From NCBI GenBank assembly GCA_964457725.1, contig CAYWGQ010000002.1, positions 49,187 through 113,186 on the forward strand: DNA of 64,000 bases. Reading direction: 5' to 3'. How positions within the stretch are numbered: position 1 is the first letter of the stretch; every line of letters starts with the position of its first letter. Of this stretch, positions 43,640-51,784 are shown piece by piece. The translations under genes were made by a program, and so were the position numbers. A model generated the notes under the pieces. That model was not told the origin of the DNA. It saw only the letters and a list, made by a program, of their open reading frames with translations, and did no database searches. The DNA is from FEN-1219 sp964457725 (lineage in GTDB: Bacteria; Pseudomonadota; Gammaproteobacteria; Steroidobacterales; Rariloculaceae).

Positions 43640-44047
43640 TCACTCCGCGCTCGGGGCTCCTGCGCCCTCCGAGCCCATGAACAGGCTCGATCCGTCCGGC
43701 AGCCGGATCTCCCGGCCGTTGGCCCGGAACGAGCGATCACGGGCCTGGTAGCCCTCGACGGTCACTCGAATGCCGGCCGGCACCGAGTTGCGGTTCCAGC
43801 CGCGGCGAATCAGCGCGTTCGGCGCGCCGCCCTCGACCGCCCACTGTTGCTTCTCGCCGCTCTCGGTCGTCACTTCGATGTGCAGCCAGGAGTGCGGGTT
43901 GCTGAACTCCATTCGCGTGACGACGCCCTCGAGCACGATCGGCCGGTTGATGTCGAACTCGGCGGCGAACGAATGATGCGCGTCGACCGGAGCGGCTGCC
44001 CATCCTGCGGCGGCGGCCGCGACGGCGCTCAGGATTTTCACTCGCAT
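43640..44047 (-). CDS. DUF6152 family periplasmic protein
   Basis: A 135-residue exported protein. The signal ends VDA (21-23) and the mature chain begins His24-His25-Ser-Phe. The core has NPHSWLHIE (His52, His56), WAVEGGAPN, IRRGW and VPAGIRVTVEG, the closest of the four copies to the textbook family pattern. ATG at 44047 is chosen over GTG at 44053 because GGGAGA sits seven bases upstream of it. It is downstream of a WDGD-family gene on the same strand. The function is unknown. Confidence 0.83.
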   Translation of the reverse strand: MRVKILSAVAAAAAGWAAAPVDAHHSFAAEFDINRPIVLEGVVTRMEFSNPHSWLHIEVTTESGEKQQWAVEGGAPNALIRRGWNRNSVPAGIRVTVEGYQARDRSFRANGREIRLPDGSSLFMGSEGAGAPSAE

Positions 44048-44083
44048 GGACACATCTCCCGTGTGGTACGACGGCCGGAGACC

Positions 44084-44089
44084 ATTCTA
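44084..44089 (-). promoter_or_regulatory. Candidate -10 box TAGAAT before DUF6152 gene
   Basis: On the minus strand TAGAAT then GGT, 36 bases before the ATG at 44047. A second possible box TACAAT lies further upstream near 44120-44125. If used, the DUF6152 gene can be transcribed apart from the WDGD gene before it. Confidence 0.3.
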
Positions 44090-44142
44090 GTGGCCCGCGG
44101 CTGAACGGCGTCTGAATTATTGTACAGCGGCCTCGCTTCGGC

Positions 44143-44958
44143 TCATTCGAGCGGTTGCGGCGGTTCCTTCAGGAACTCTCCATAGAGCAGCGGCTCGGCG
44201 AACTCGACGCACTTGAACTCGAGCAGCTCCGCGTTCGGCTCGATGCGCCGATAGAGCGGCAGGCTGATCGTCCACGGCCGCTCGAACACGACGGGATCGT
44301 CGATCGTCGCCTCGTACTGGATATGGTCCGGCCCGATCAGCGTGAACCGCTCCGTGACGGTCATCTGGTTGCTGTGATAATTGCCGGAACGGTCGAGCCA
44401 CGTGCGGTCGTCGTTCGCGATCGTCTCGACGACCAGCGTGTCCCCGTCCCAGCTGCCGTTCGACCAGCCCATCCACAAGTCCACCGGCACCTCGTCTAGC
44501 GTGCGCACATCCTCGAAGTGCACCGCGCGGTTGGCGCTCGCGTACTCGTAGACGAACAGGATGTCGCCGTCGCCTTGGACGATCTGGAACGGATACGGCA
44601 TGTACGTCGCGCGCGGGATGCCGGGCAGGTAGCAGGCCGCTTCAGGATCGCTCTTCGGCCAGCCGGCGCGATTCTCGTCGCGTTTCGCGAGCGCCTCCGG
44701 CTTGTACGGGATCTTGCCGCCGACGACGACGCTCTGTCCCGCGGGAATCGCGCCGATTGCGCCGAGCTGCCAGATCTTCTCGAACCGCGAAGCCGAGTGC
44801 GCTTCGAGGTTCCAGTGCGCGCTGCCCGCCGCCTGCCAGATGCCGTTGAAGTTCGGTCGGCCGTTGATTCGCTCCGGACGCGAGGTCTGCGCCTCCGCGT
44901 GAGTGACCGCGAGACCTGCGACGAGCGCCGCGACCGTGCCAAACACCGCTGTTCGCAT
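44143..44958 (-). CDS. Secreted WDGD-family protein
   Basis: A 271-residue exported protein (signal cleaved near HAEAQ, residue 24). The mature start INGRPNFNGIWQ is the family opening. The core SWDGDTLVVETIAND lies near residue 174, followed by MTVTERFTLIGPD, YEATIDDPVVF and LEFKCVEF. It is the nearest relative in the window of the protein at 42393. A DUF6152 gene follows on the same strand after 95 bases. It is divergent from a PQQ dehydrogenase gene. The function is unknown. Confidence 0.78.
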   Translation of the reverse strand: MRTAVFGTVAALVAGLAVTHAEAQTSRPERINGRPNFNGIWQAAGSAHWNLEAHSASRFEKIWQLGAIGAIPAGQSVVVGGKIPYKPEALAKRDENRAGWPKSDPEAACYLPGIPRATYMPYPFQIVQGDGDILFVYEYASANRAVHFEDVRTLDEVPVDLWMGWSNGSWDGDTLVVETIANDDRTWLDRSGNYHSNQMTVTERFTLIGPDHIQYEATIDDPVVFERPWTISLPLYRRIEPNAELLEFKCVEFAEPLLYGEFLKEPPQPLE

Positions 44959-45031
44959 CTCCCGATCCCCCTCGACACCGTATACGTCGTCGGCTTGAAC
45001 GCGGGCCGGCGGCCTCGCCGGCACGGCCGGA

Positions 45032-45037
45032 ATTCTA
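45032..45037 (-). promoter_or_regulatory. Candidate -10 box TAGAAT before WDGD gene
   Basis: On the minus strand TAGAAT then TCC, 73 bases before the ATG at 44958. It lies in the 265-base divergent region to the PQQ dehydrogenase gene, in which I see no other gene or repeat. The ribosome site is GGGATCGGGAG. Confidence 0.25.
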
Positions 45038-45223
45038 CGTGCGCCCGGAGCCCGAGCACCATCTTTTCGGAGTCGACGCGAGGCGCGCCGCGTTCTTCGA
45101 AGCTCTTCTATGTGAACTCCTTCGTCGTGTCAAACGCCGCTTCGCTCGAGCAGACGCGGCCCGTGATTTCGTTTAGCCTTGAGAAACGCCGGTGCAGGCC
45201 GGCACTCCGGGGGGAGGACTCAG

Positions 45224-46951
45224 ATGCGCCGTTCATCGATCGCAGCCGCCGTCGCGGTCGCCGCGGCCGCCGCGTGCTCGCTCACGGCGGCGGCGGAACG
45301 CGAGCTCGCGCCCGTCACCGACGAGATGCTTCGCAATCCCGATCCGGGCGACTGGCTGATGTGGCGCCGCACGCTGGACGGCACGGGCTTCAGCCCGCTC
45401 GAGCAGATCAACGCCCGGAACGTCGGCACGCTCGAGCTCGTCTGGAGCGCGCCGCTCGGCCCGGGAATACAGGAGGCGACGCCGCTCGTCTACGCCGGCA
45501 CGATGTACGTGCCGAATCACGGCGATTACGTGCAGGCGTTCGATGCGGCGACAGGGGAGCTTCTCTGGGAGTATCGCCGGCAGTATCGCGAGGGGGGCAA
45601 CGCCGGCACGAACCGCAATCTCGCGATCTGGGGCACGACGCTGATCGACGCGGGCTCGGACAACACGATGTACGCGATCGACGCCCGCACCGGCGAGCTC
45701 GTCTGGGAGACGCCGGTCCACGATGCGGCGCTCCGTGCCCGCGCGACCTCGGGGCCGATCGTCGCCGACGGCAAGGTCATCACCGGCCGGCAGTGCCAAC
45801 CGGACGCGACGCACGAGGGTTGCGTGATCACCGCGCACGACGCGAAGAGCGGCCGCGAGCTCTGGCGCACGCGGACGATTCCGCGCCCCGGCGAGCCGGG
45901 CGACGAGACCTGGGGCGATGTGCCGCTCGCGCAACGCTGGCACGTCGGCACCTGGATGGTGCCGAGCTACGACCCAGACCTCGAGCGGATCTTCATCGGC
46001 ACGTCCGTGACGATCCCTGCGCCGAAGTTCATCCTCGGCGGCGTCGACAAGTCTCACCTGTACCACAACTCGACGCTCGCCCTCGACGCCGCGAGCGGCC
46101 GGATCGTCTGGCATTACCAGCACTTGATCGATCACTGGGATCTCGACCACCCGTACGAGCGGCTGCTGGTCGAGACGGCGGTCGCGCCGGATCCCGACGA
46201 GGTGCCGTGGATCAACCCGAACGTGCGCCGCGGCGAGGTTCGCAAGGTCATCACCGGGATTCCGGGCAAGACCGGCATCGTCTACACGCTCGATCGCGAG
46301 ACGGGAGAGTTTCTCTGGGCGCGGCCGACCGTCATGCAGAACGTCGTCAAGTCGATCGGCGGGGACGGTAAGGTCGAGGTCGATCCCGAGCGCATCTTCA
46401 CGCGCGCCGATCAGGAAATCTTCGTGTGCCCGAGCGCGAACGGCGGCAAGAACTGGCCCGCCGGCGCCTACAGCCCGGTGACGAAGGCGATGTACTTCCC
46501 GTTGCAGAACCTTTGCATGAGCGCACGGACACGGACCGATCAGCGCGATCCGAGCCTCGTCTACGGCGTGACGCTGGATGCCGAGCTCGCGCCAGGAACC
46601 GACAACGTCGGCGCGGTGTGGGCGATCTCGGTCGAGACGGGCAGGACGCTTTGGAAGCACGAGCAGCGCGCCGGGACCTTGTCGCTCGTCGCGACCGGCG
46701 GCGGCCTGGTCTTCGGCGGCGACGCCGCTGGCCGCTTCAGGGCGTTCGATGCCGCGACCGGCGAGGTCCTGTGGGATACGGACCTCGGCTCCCCGGTCAG
46801 CGGCTTCCCGATCAGCTTCGCCGTCGACGGCAAGCAGTACGTCGCCGTCACGACCGGGCCGTCGCTCGCCGCCATGACGTCGCGACGGCTCGCGCCCGAG
46901 CTCGCGCCGGATGCGGGCGGTGCGAGCGTGTTCGTGTTCTCGCTACGGTAG
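45224..46951 (+). CDS. PQQ-dependent dehydrogenase-type beta-propeller protein
   Basis: A 575-residue exported quinoprotein (signal cleaved near LTAAA, residue 26). The eight-bladed propeller is visible as repeated A-DA-TGELLWE/W blocks (for example near 105, 155, 205, 500). The segment YQHLIDHWDLDHPYE near 310 corresponds to the calcium/PQQ region of alcohol dehydrogenases, and a W-S..PAPN-like late segment is present. No heme c domain is attached, so it would hand electrons to a separate cytochrome. The substrate is probably an alcohol or sugar. No pqq synthesis genes are in the window. Confidence 0.85.
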   Translation: MRRSSIAAAVAVAAAAACSLTAAAERELAPVTDEMLRNPDPGDWLMWRRTLDGTGFSPLEQINARNVGTLELVWSAPLGPGIQEATPLVYAGTMYVPNHGDYVQAFDAATGELLWEYRRQYREGGNAGTNRNLAIWGTTLIDAGSDNTMYAIDARTGELVWETPVHDAALRARATSGPIVADGKVITGRQCQPDATHEGCVITAHDAKSGRELWRTRTIPRPGEPGDETWGDVPLAQRWHVGTWMVPSYDPDLERIFIGTSVTIPAPKFILGGVDKSHLYHNSTLALDAASGRIVWHYQHLIDHWDLDHPYERLLVETAVAPDPDEVPWINPNVRRGEVRKVITGIPGKTGIVYTLDRETGEFLWARPTVMQNVVKSIGGDGKVEVDPERIFTRADQEIFVCPSANGGKNWPAGAYSPVTKAMYFPLQNLCMSARTRTDQRDPSLVYGVTLDAELAPGTDNVGAVWAISVETGRTLWKHEQRAGTLSLVATGGGLVFGGDAAGRFRAFDAATGEVLWDTDLGSPVSGFPISFAVDGKQYVAVTTGPSLAAMTSRRLAPELAPDAGGASVFVFSLR

Positions 46952-46971
46952 CCGCAGTGGAGGACCGCGGA

Positions 46972-47994
46972 ATGGAAGCCGTGCAACGAAGCGGCCGCGC
47001 CGTTCGACGCAGCCCCGCGATTTACGGTGTGCTCGCTGCGCTCGCATTCGCGGCGGCCGAGGCGCAGCGCGAGCCGTTCGACGCCTGGCTCGCGCAGTTT
47101 CGCGCCGAGGCGCTCGCGGGCGGCGTGTCCGAGCGGACGGTCAGTGCGGCGCTCGACGGCCTCGAGCCGCTGGAGCAGGTCATCGAGCGCGACCGCAATC
47201 AGCCGGAGTTCAGGCTCGACTTTGCGACGTACCTGTCGCGCGTCGTCTCGGAGCGGCGGGTCGAGCAGGGGCGGCGTGTGCTCGAGGAGCATCGCGCGCT
47301 GCTCGAGGACGTCGGGCGCCGCTACGGCATGCCGCCCGAGCTCCTGACCGCCGTCTGGGGCGTCGAGAGCAACTTCGGCGAGACGCAGGGCGACTTCCCG
47401 ATCGTGCAGGCGCTCGCGACGCTCGCGTGGGAGGGCAGGCGTGGCGCGATGTTCCGCCGCGAGCTGCTGCATGCGCTGCGGATCCTCGACGGCGGGCACG
47501 TCGAGCTCGAGCGCATGAAAGGATCTTGGGCGGGTGCGATGGGCCAGCTGCAGTTCATGCCGTCGACCTTCGTCGATTACGCGAAGGACGGCGACGGCGA
47601 CGGGCGCAAGGACATCTGGGGCAGCGCCGCCGATGCGCTCGAGTCCGCCGCGAGCTTCATGGCGTCGCAATGGCGGCCCGGGCTCCGATGGGGGCGGCAG
47701 GTGCGGCTGCCTGACGGCTTCGATCGCGCGCTCGCGGGGCTCGAGACGCGCAAGCCGCTCGCCGAATGGCAACGCCTCGGCGTCCGTCTGCCGGACGGCT
47801 CGGCTCTGCCGAGCGCCGACGTGTCGGCGTCGTTGATCTTGCCGGAGGAGGGTGCGGGCGAGCCGGCGTTTCTCGTCTACCAGAACTACCGGGCGCTGCT
47901 CCGCTGGAACCGCTCGCACTTCTTCGCGCTCGCGGTCGGTCACCTCGCGGACCGCATCGCCGGCGCGCCGCCGCTCGTCGCGAGCGGCCGCTGA
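46972..47994 (+). CDS. Lytic murein transglycosylase, MltB family
   Basis: A 340-residue exported enzyme cleaving the MurNAc-GlcNAc bond of peptidoglycan with anhydro-MurNAc formation. The signal peptide ends near AEAQR (residue 31). The catalytic glutamate is Glu132 in AVWGVESNFGE, followed by the family motifs GAMGQLQFMPSTF (near 188) and DGDGRKDIW (near 205). The C-terminal YQNYRALLRWNRS is typical of MltB. No lipobox is seen, so it is a soluble periplasmic form. ATG at 46972 follows GGAGG; a GTG 15 bases upstream is possible. Confidence 0.9.
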   Translation: MEAVQRSGRAVRRSPAIYGVLAALAFAAAEAQREPFDAWLAQFRAEALAGGVSERTVSAALDGLEPLEQVIERDRNQPEFRLDFATYLSRVVSERRVEQGRRVLEEHRALLEDVGRRYGMPPELLTAVWGVESNFGETQGDFPIVQALATLAWEGRRGAMFRRELLHALRILDGGHVELERMKGSWAGAMGQLQFMPSTFVDYAKDGDGDGRKDIWGSAADALESAASFMASQWRPGLRWGRQVRLPDGFDRALAGLETRKPLAEWQRLGVRLPDGSALPSADVSASLILPEEGAGEPAFLVYQNYRALLRWNRSHFFALAVGHLADRIAGAPPLVASGR

Positions 47995-48016
47995 CGCAGG
48001 CGCCGCCGCCGGCCCA

Positions 48017-48712
48017 TCAACGGCAGGCGGTGCGCGGCTTCAGGCCCAGGAACCGGTCGACGACCAGGACCTCCCGCGACGTCTCATCGGGCCCGGCGAC
48101 CTGCTCGAGATGCGCCTCGAGCTCCGTCAGCGCGGCCGGGCCGTTGCGGTTCAACCGCCGGTGCTGGCGCAGCAGCGCCTCGTAGCCCGGCCCCGGCGCA
48201 ACCTCGAGCGCGAGCCCGGTGATGCACTCGGTGAACGCGATGCCGGAGCGCCCGACGATCGACTCGCCTTCGATGCGAAACGGGTCCGCGGGCGGGGCGG
48301 CGTCCGGGTCCCGTGTGAGCGCGTGCTCGGTCGGCGACGCGCCTTGCAGCTCGAGCCGGTCGGGGCCGAGCTGCGCGAAGCGCCGGTCGGGGCCCGCGCC
48401 TGAGAGCACGAGCCGGCCGGTGTCGTCGTCCCAGCGCCAGAGGCCGAGCGACTGCGTCTGATAGTCCGCCGTTCCATCCTCGAGCATGTACCGCTGTCGG
48501 AACAGAGAGCGGCCGTCGGGCCGCAGCCAGAGCGTCGCTTCGATCGCCGCGCAGTTGCTGCACGGAAACGTGCCCGTGTAGATGCCCGCGAGCTCTCCAA
48601 TCGGTGCGGTCCGCTCGCCGTCGCGTGCGGCCGCCCTCGATCCGCTCGGCTCGCAGCCTGCGGCGAGCACGAGGAGTGGCGAGAGCGCGAGCACGTGCAG
48701 GATTCTGTTCAC
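48017..48712 (-). CDS. NlpE-like lipoprotein
   Basis: A 231-residue lipoprotein. A signal of 19 residues ends in LAAGC (lipidated Cys20). The next domain has GIYTGTFPCSNCAAIEATLWL, with the CxxC (51, 54) of the NlpE N-terminal domain, a sensor linked to copper and surface stress through Cpx in E. coli. A further domain of about 110 residues ends with VVDRFLGL. GTG at 48712 gives the standard lipoprotein signal; a GTG at 48748 would add 12 residues. No cpx genes are near. Confidence 0.75.
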   Translation of the reverse strand: MNRILHVLALSPLLVLAAGCEPSGSRAAARDGERTAPIGELAGIYTGTFPCSNCAAIEATLWLRPDGRSLFRQRYMLEDGTADYQTQSLGLWRWDDDTGRLVLSGAGPDRRFAQLGPDRLELQGASPTEHALTRDPDAAPPADPFRIEGESIVGRSGIAFTECITGLALEVAPGPGYEALLRQHRRLNRNGPAALTELEAHLEQVAGPDETSREVLVVDRFLGLKPRTACR

Positions 48713-48838
48713 TCTCGACAGAGCTGTTTCCGGTTCCGGGCCGGGCACTCTCGCATCGCGGCCGGCAGTCCGGAAGTGAATGGTTCACGGCCGGAGGGTG
48801 GCCGCGCCTGCCGGCGGGACGCCGAGGCGCCTTTCGGC

Positions 48839-48844
48839 TACAAT
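48839..48844 (+). promoter_or_regulatory. Candidate -10 box TACAAT for DUF4279 gene
   Basis: TACAAT lies 55 bases before the ATG at 48900, in an otherwise GC-rich gap after the divergent NlpE-like gene. No -35 is obvious. Confidence 0.35.
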
Positions 48845-48899
48845 TCCGAACCCGGCTAAGCCGCTTCCAGGCTGTCCGGGTCCAGCCGGGAGGGGGTCG

Positions 48900-49349
48900 A
48901 TGGCCAGAGAATACGATTTCGCGGTCTCGCTCAAGATCCGCCATCCCTCGATCGATCCCGACGAGATCACCCGCACGCTGAAGCTGATCCCGCAGCACGC
49001 CTGGAAGGCGGGGGCGGATCGGCCTGCCACTGCCGAGCGCTCGAGCGCCGGCACTTATCGCGAGACGCTCTGGATCGCTCCGCTCGGCCCGAGCCCGTAC
49101 GCACCGCAGGGCCTCGAGTTCTCGCTCGACGAGGCGTTGCGCTTCGGCGCGCTGCAGGTGCAGCGCTCGCGGCCGTTCTGGAACCGCCTCGTCGCGGAAG
49201 GCGGCTCGGCCGAGCTGCTGATCGAGATATTCGGTGCCGAGACCTTCACGCTCGAGCTGACCCCGGCCACCTTCGCGTTGCTCGCCCGCTCGAAGCTCGC
49301 GATCTCGGTGCAGGTGCACTCCGGCATCCGCTCGCGCGCCGTCGCCTGA
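48900..49349 (+). CDS. DUF4279 family protein
   Basis: A 149-residue cytoplasmic protein of the DUF4279 family, recognised by the start of alternating strands (YDFAVSLKIRHPSIDPDEITRTL) with the following HAWKAGADR and the later YRETLWIAPL. The function is unknown, though relatives occur near toxin immunity genes; nothing of that kind is nearby here. The ATG is preceded by the strong site GGGAGGGGG. It stands alone between an NlpE-like gene and an aldo/keto reductase. Confidence 0.78.
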   Translation: MAREYDFAVSLKIRHPSIDPDEITRTLKLIPQHAWKAGADRPATAERSSAGTYRETLWIAPLGPSPYAPQGLEFSLDEALRFGALQVQRSRPFWNRLVAEGGSAELLIEIFGAETFTLELTPATFALLARSKLAISVQVHSGIRSRAVA

Positions 49350-49359
49350 TCCCTCGCCG

Positions 49360-49376
49360 CGGCCCCTCGGGGGCCG
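49360..49376 (+). terminator. GC-rich hairpin after DUF4279 gene
   Basis: CGGCCCC, loop TCG, GGGGCCG, eleven bases after the stop. There is no T tract, so termination is doubtful, but position and stability fit a transcript end. Confidence 0.3.
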
Positions 49377-49455
49377 AGCGCCGCCCTGTAGTACCATTTC
49401 CTCGTCGACGGTAGGAGAGCTCGCCGTGCGAGCGGCGACAGGACGGGAGGTTTCG

Positions 49456-50355
49456 ATGCGCTTCACCAGACGCGACGTGATCATCGGTGCCGGCGGCGCC
49501 GCCATTGCGCCACCGCTCGTGCTTGCGCAGTCGACGATGCCGACGCGGCCGATTCCCTCGACCGGCGAGCAGCTGCCCGTCATCGGGCTCGGCTCGAGCA
49601 AGGTCGTGCAGGAGATCGCGGAGCACGGCACCGAGCCCGTCGCGGCCGTGCTGCGGACGCTCGTCGCGAACGGCGGCCGCGTGATCGATACCTGGCCGCG
49701 CGATCCGTCGAACGACGAAGGCCTCGGCCGCGTGCTGGCGGAGCCGGATCTGCGAACGCTCTTCGTCACGAGCAAGATCGATCGGGTCGGAAAGGACGCG
49801 GGCGTCGCGCAGTTCCGCGAGACGCAGCGACTCTATGGCCGCCGGCCGCTCGACCTGCTGCAGATTTTCAGCCTGACCGACGTCGACACGCATTGGGCGA
49901 GCCTGCAAGCGTTCAAAGCCGCCGGGGACGTGCGCTACATCGGCGTCACCGTCGCCGAGGAGCGGCTCTACGGTGCGCTCGAGCAGTTCCTCGAGCGCGA
50001 GTCGCCGGATTTCGTGCAGTTGAACTATTCGATCACCGAGCGCGGCGCCGAGGCGCGGCTGCTGCCGCTGCTCGCCGACCGCGGGATCGCCGTGCTGATT
50101 AACCGGCCGTTCATGAACGGCACGTACTTCCGCGCGCTCGAGGGGCGTCCGCTGCCCGACTGGGCCGCGGAATTCGATTGCACGACCTGGGCGCAGTTCT
50201 CGCTGAAGTACATCCTCGCGAACCCGCACCTGACCTGCGTGCTGACGGAGACGAGCAATCCTCGTCACATGGAGGAGAACGCGCGCACCGCGTTCGGACC
50301 GTTGCCGGACGCCGAGGCCCTCGCGCGGATGCGCGACTTCATCGACTCGGTTTGA
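49456..50355 (+). CDS. Tat-exported aldo/keto reductase-like protein, degenerate active site
   Basis: A 299-residue protein with a twin-arginine-like signal (TRRDVIIGAGGAA, 4-16) and the aldo/keto reductase barrel. The catalytic tetrad is partly lost: Asp78 and Lys107 remain (VIDTW, VTSKID), the tyrosine region is changed (WPRDPSNDEGLG), and the histidine position of QIHW reads QIFS (Phe138). It may have lost NADPH-dependent reduction or use another chemistry. The ATG is preceded by GGGAGG; GTG at 49426 would put the signal too far inside. The substrate is unknown. Confidence 0.78.
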   Translation: MRFTRRDVIIGAGGAAIAPPLVLAQSTMPTRPIPSTGEQLPVIGLGSSKVVQEIAEHGTEPVAAVLRTLVANGGRVIDTWPRDPSNDEGLGRVLAEPDLRTLFVTSKIDRVGKDAGVAQFRETQRLYGRRPLDLLQIFSLTDVDTHWASLQAFKAAGDVRYIGVTVAEERLYGALEQFLERESPDFVQLNYSITERGAEARLLPLLADRGIAVLINRPFMNGTYFRALEGRPLPDWAAEFDCTTWAQFSLKYILANPHLTCVLTETSNPRHMEENARTAFGPLPDAEALARMRDFIDSV

Positions 50356-50383
50356 GCCGCCGCGCGCGGCGTCTGCCGCGCGG

Positions 50384-51130
50384 TCAGTGCGTCATGCCCC
50401 AGATCACGAAGTTCACGCCGAGCCGGAACGCGTCCGCGGCCGGCTCGAGCGGCATCCGCGCTTGCCCGTACCAGTCCCAGAAGTTCGCGAGGTCGTTGTT
50501 GTGGCCGGCCGCGATCGCGAGCTCGCCGCGTGCGTCGTCGAGGCCGAAGTAGACGATTCGCCCGCCCGGCACGTACGGCGACATGCCGTCGAGATCGCGG
50601 AGTGTGAAGCTCGCGCTGAAGACCGGATGCTCGATGTCGAGCGGCAGGAACGGCCTGTCGGGGAACGCGCGCCGGACGTGGGCGCGCATGTTCTCGAGCT
50701 GCGCCGGACCGTCGAAGTCGTCCATCAGGATGAACCCGCCGCGCTCGATGAACTCGCGCAGATTGCGCACCTCCTGCTCGGTGAGCTCCATCTCGCCCGG
50801 CTCCGAGACGTACGCGAACGGATAGAGGAACACCTCGTCGCTCGCGAGGTCGACGATGCGGTAGGAGAGGGTGTCGACGTCGATCCGAGTCGTCTGCGCA
50901 AGGAACGCGTTCAGGTTGCGATCGGACCGCGGGTAGTTGTGCGACCAGCCGGAGTGCCCGAACCAGCCGTTCGTGCCGAATCGCCAGCGCGCGACGACGA
51001 GCTCGGTCGCGGGAGGCTCGTTCTGCTGGATCCGGAGAAGGCGCCGGCCGAACCCTTGCGCCAGCGCGAGCGTGCCGCCGAGCAGCGCTGATGCCGCGAT
51101 TGCGGCGACGGCGACCCGCCGCGCGGTCAC
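50384..51130 (-). CDS. DUF4159 exported protein
   Basis: A 248-residue protein with a signal peptide (cleaved near ALAQG, residue 25) and a DUF4159 domain, a class I glutamine-amidotransferase-like fold without the usual catalytic cysteine. Marks are FVPLARWRFG-type start (VVARWRFGTNGW), DEVFLYPFAYV, GGFILMDDFDG and the late HNNDLANFWDWYG. It begins with GTG one base past the stop of the EthD-like gene, so it is its operon partner. The function is unknown. Confidence 0.8.
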   Translation of the reverse strand: MTARRVAVAAIAASALLGGTLALAQGFGRRLLRIQQNEPPATELVVARWRFGTNGWFGHSGWSHNYPRSDRNLNAFLAQTTRIDVDTLSYRIVDLASDEVFLYPFAYVSEPGEMELTEQEVRNLREFIERGGFILMDDFDGPAQLENMRAHVRRAFPDRPFLPLDIEHPVFSASFTLRDLDGMSPYVPGGRIVYFGLDDARGELAIAAGHNNDLANFWDWYGQARMPLEPAADAFRLGVNFVIWGMTH

Positions 51131-51131
51131 G

Positions 51132-51599
51132 TCAGCCGGTGGCGATGCCGACGATGCGGTCCCGTTGTGCGAGCAACGGGGCGTTCGTGAACTTCGAGAC
51201 GTCGGCCCGCAATCCCGCCTGATGCTCGGCGGCCGCCCTGTCGAACGCCTCGGGATCCGCGATCCAGATCGTGATCGTCGCGATGTAGCGCGGCGGGGAG
51301 CCGTCCGCGCCCGGCAGTCCGCGCCGCAGCTCGAACCGGCTGATCGAGCTGCCGTACGCGCGCATGATCCGCGGCATGTGCGTGCTCTCGTAGTAGTCGA
51401 AATCGAAGCGCACGTCCGGGCCGTTCTCGTAGACGATCGTCATGCACTCCTGGCCGACCTCGCTCTCGGCCGCGCGCGCCACGTTGGGACCCGCGCCGGC
51501 GACCGTGGCGGCGATCCCCGCGGCAGCGGCCCGTCCGGCTCCCACGAGCAGTGAACGCCGGTCGCAGCGCTCGGCGTCGTCTCGTCGTTCGTCGCTCAT
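51132..51599 (-). CDS. Tat-exported EthD-like ferredoxin-fold protein
   Basis: A 155-residue protein with a twin-arginine signal (DRRSLLVGAG, 12-21; cleaved near ARAAE) and a small EthD/dimeric alpha-beta-barrel domain, recognised from MTIVYENG, DFDYYESTHMPRIM and FTNAPLLAQRDRIVG. EthD proteins help or carry out oxidative steps on hydrophobic compounds; export is uncommon for them. The ATG at 51599 is chosen because the signal then begins at residue 11. It is followed directly by the DUF4159 gene. Confidence 0.72.
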   Translation of the reverse strand: MSDERRDDAERCDRRSLLVGAGRAAAAGIAATVAGAGPNVARAAESEVGQECMTIVYENGPDVRFDFDYYESTHMPRIMRAYGSSISRFELRRGLPGADGSPPRYIATITIWIADPEAFDRAAAEHQAGLRADVSKFTNAPLLAQRDRIVGIATG

Positions 51600-51784
51600 C
51601 GTCGTGCTCCTCTCGGGGCGGGCGCTCGGGTCGGGCGGCCTCCGGCGGCCGCGCCTCGAAACGATGTTAGGAGAGCGCCCAGGGGCGTTCAAGGAGGCGA
51701 AGCGGGGGTGCACGTACGCGTCTCGGCCGCTGCGCTGTATGCTCTAGCGTCCCTTTCCGGGCCGCGTTGCTCTGTCGAGGTACG

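Noticed and set aside
44959..45223. Gene in the 265-base gap before the PQQ dehydrogenase
   Set aside because: No frame with plausible start and codon use; it holds only promoter-like strings.
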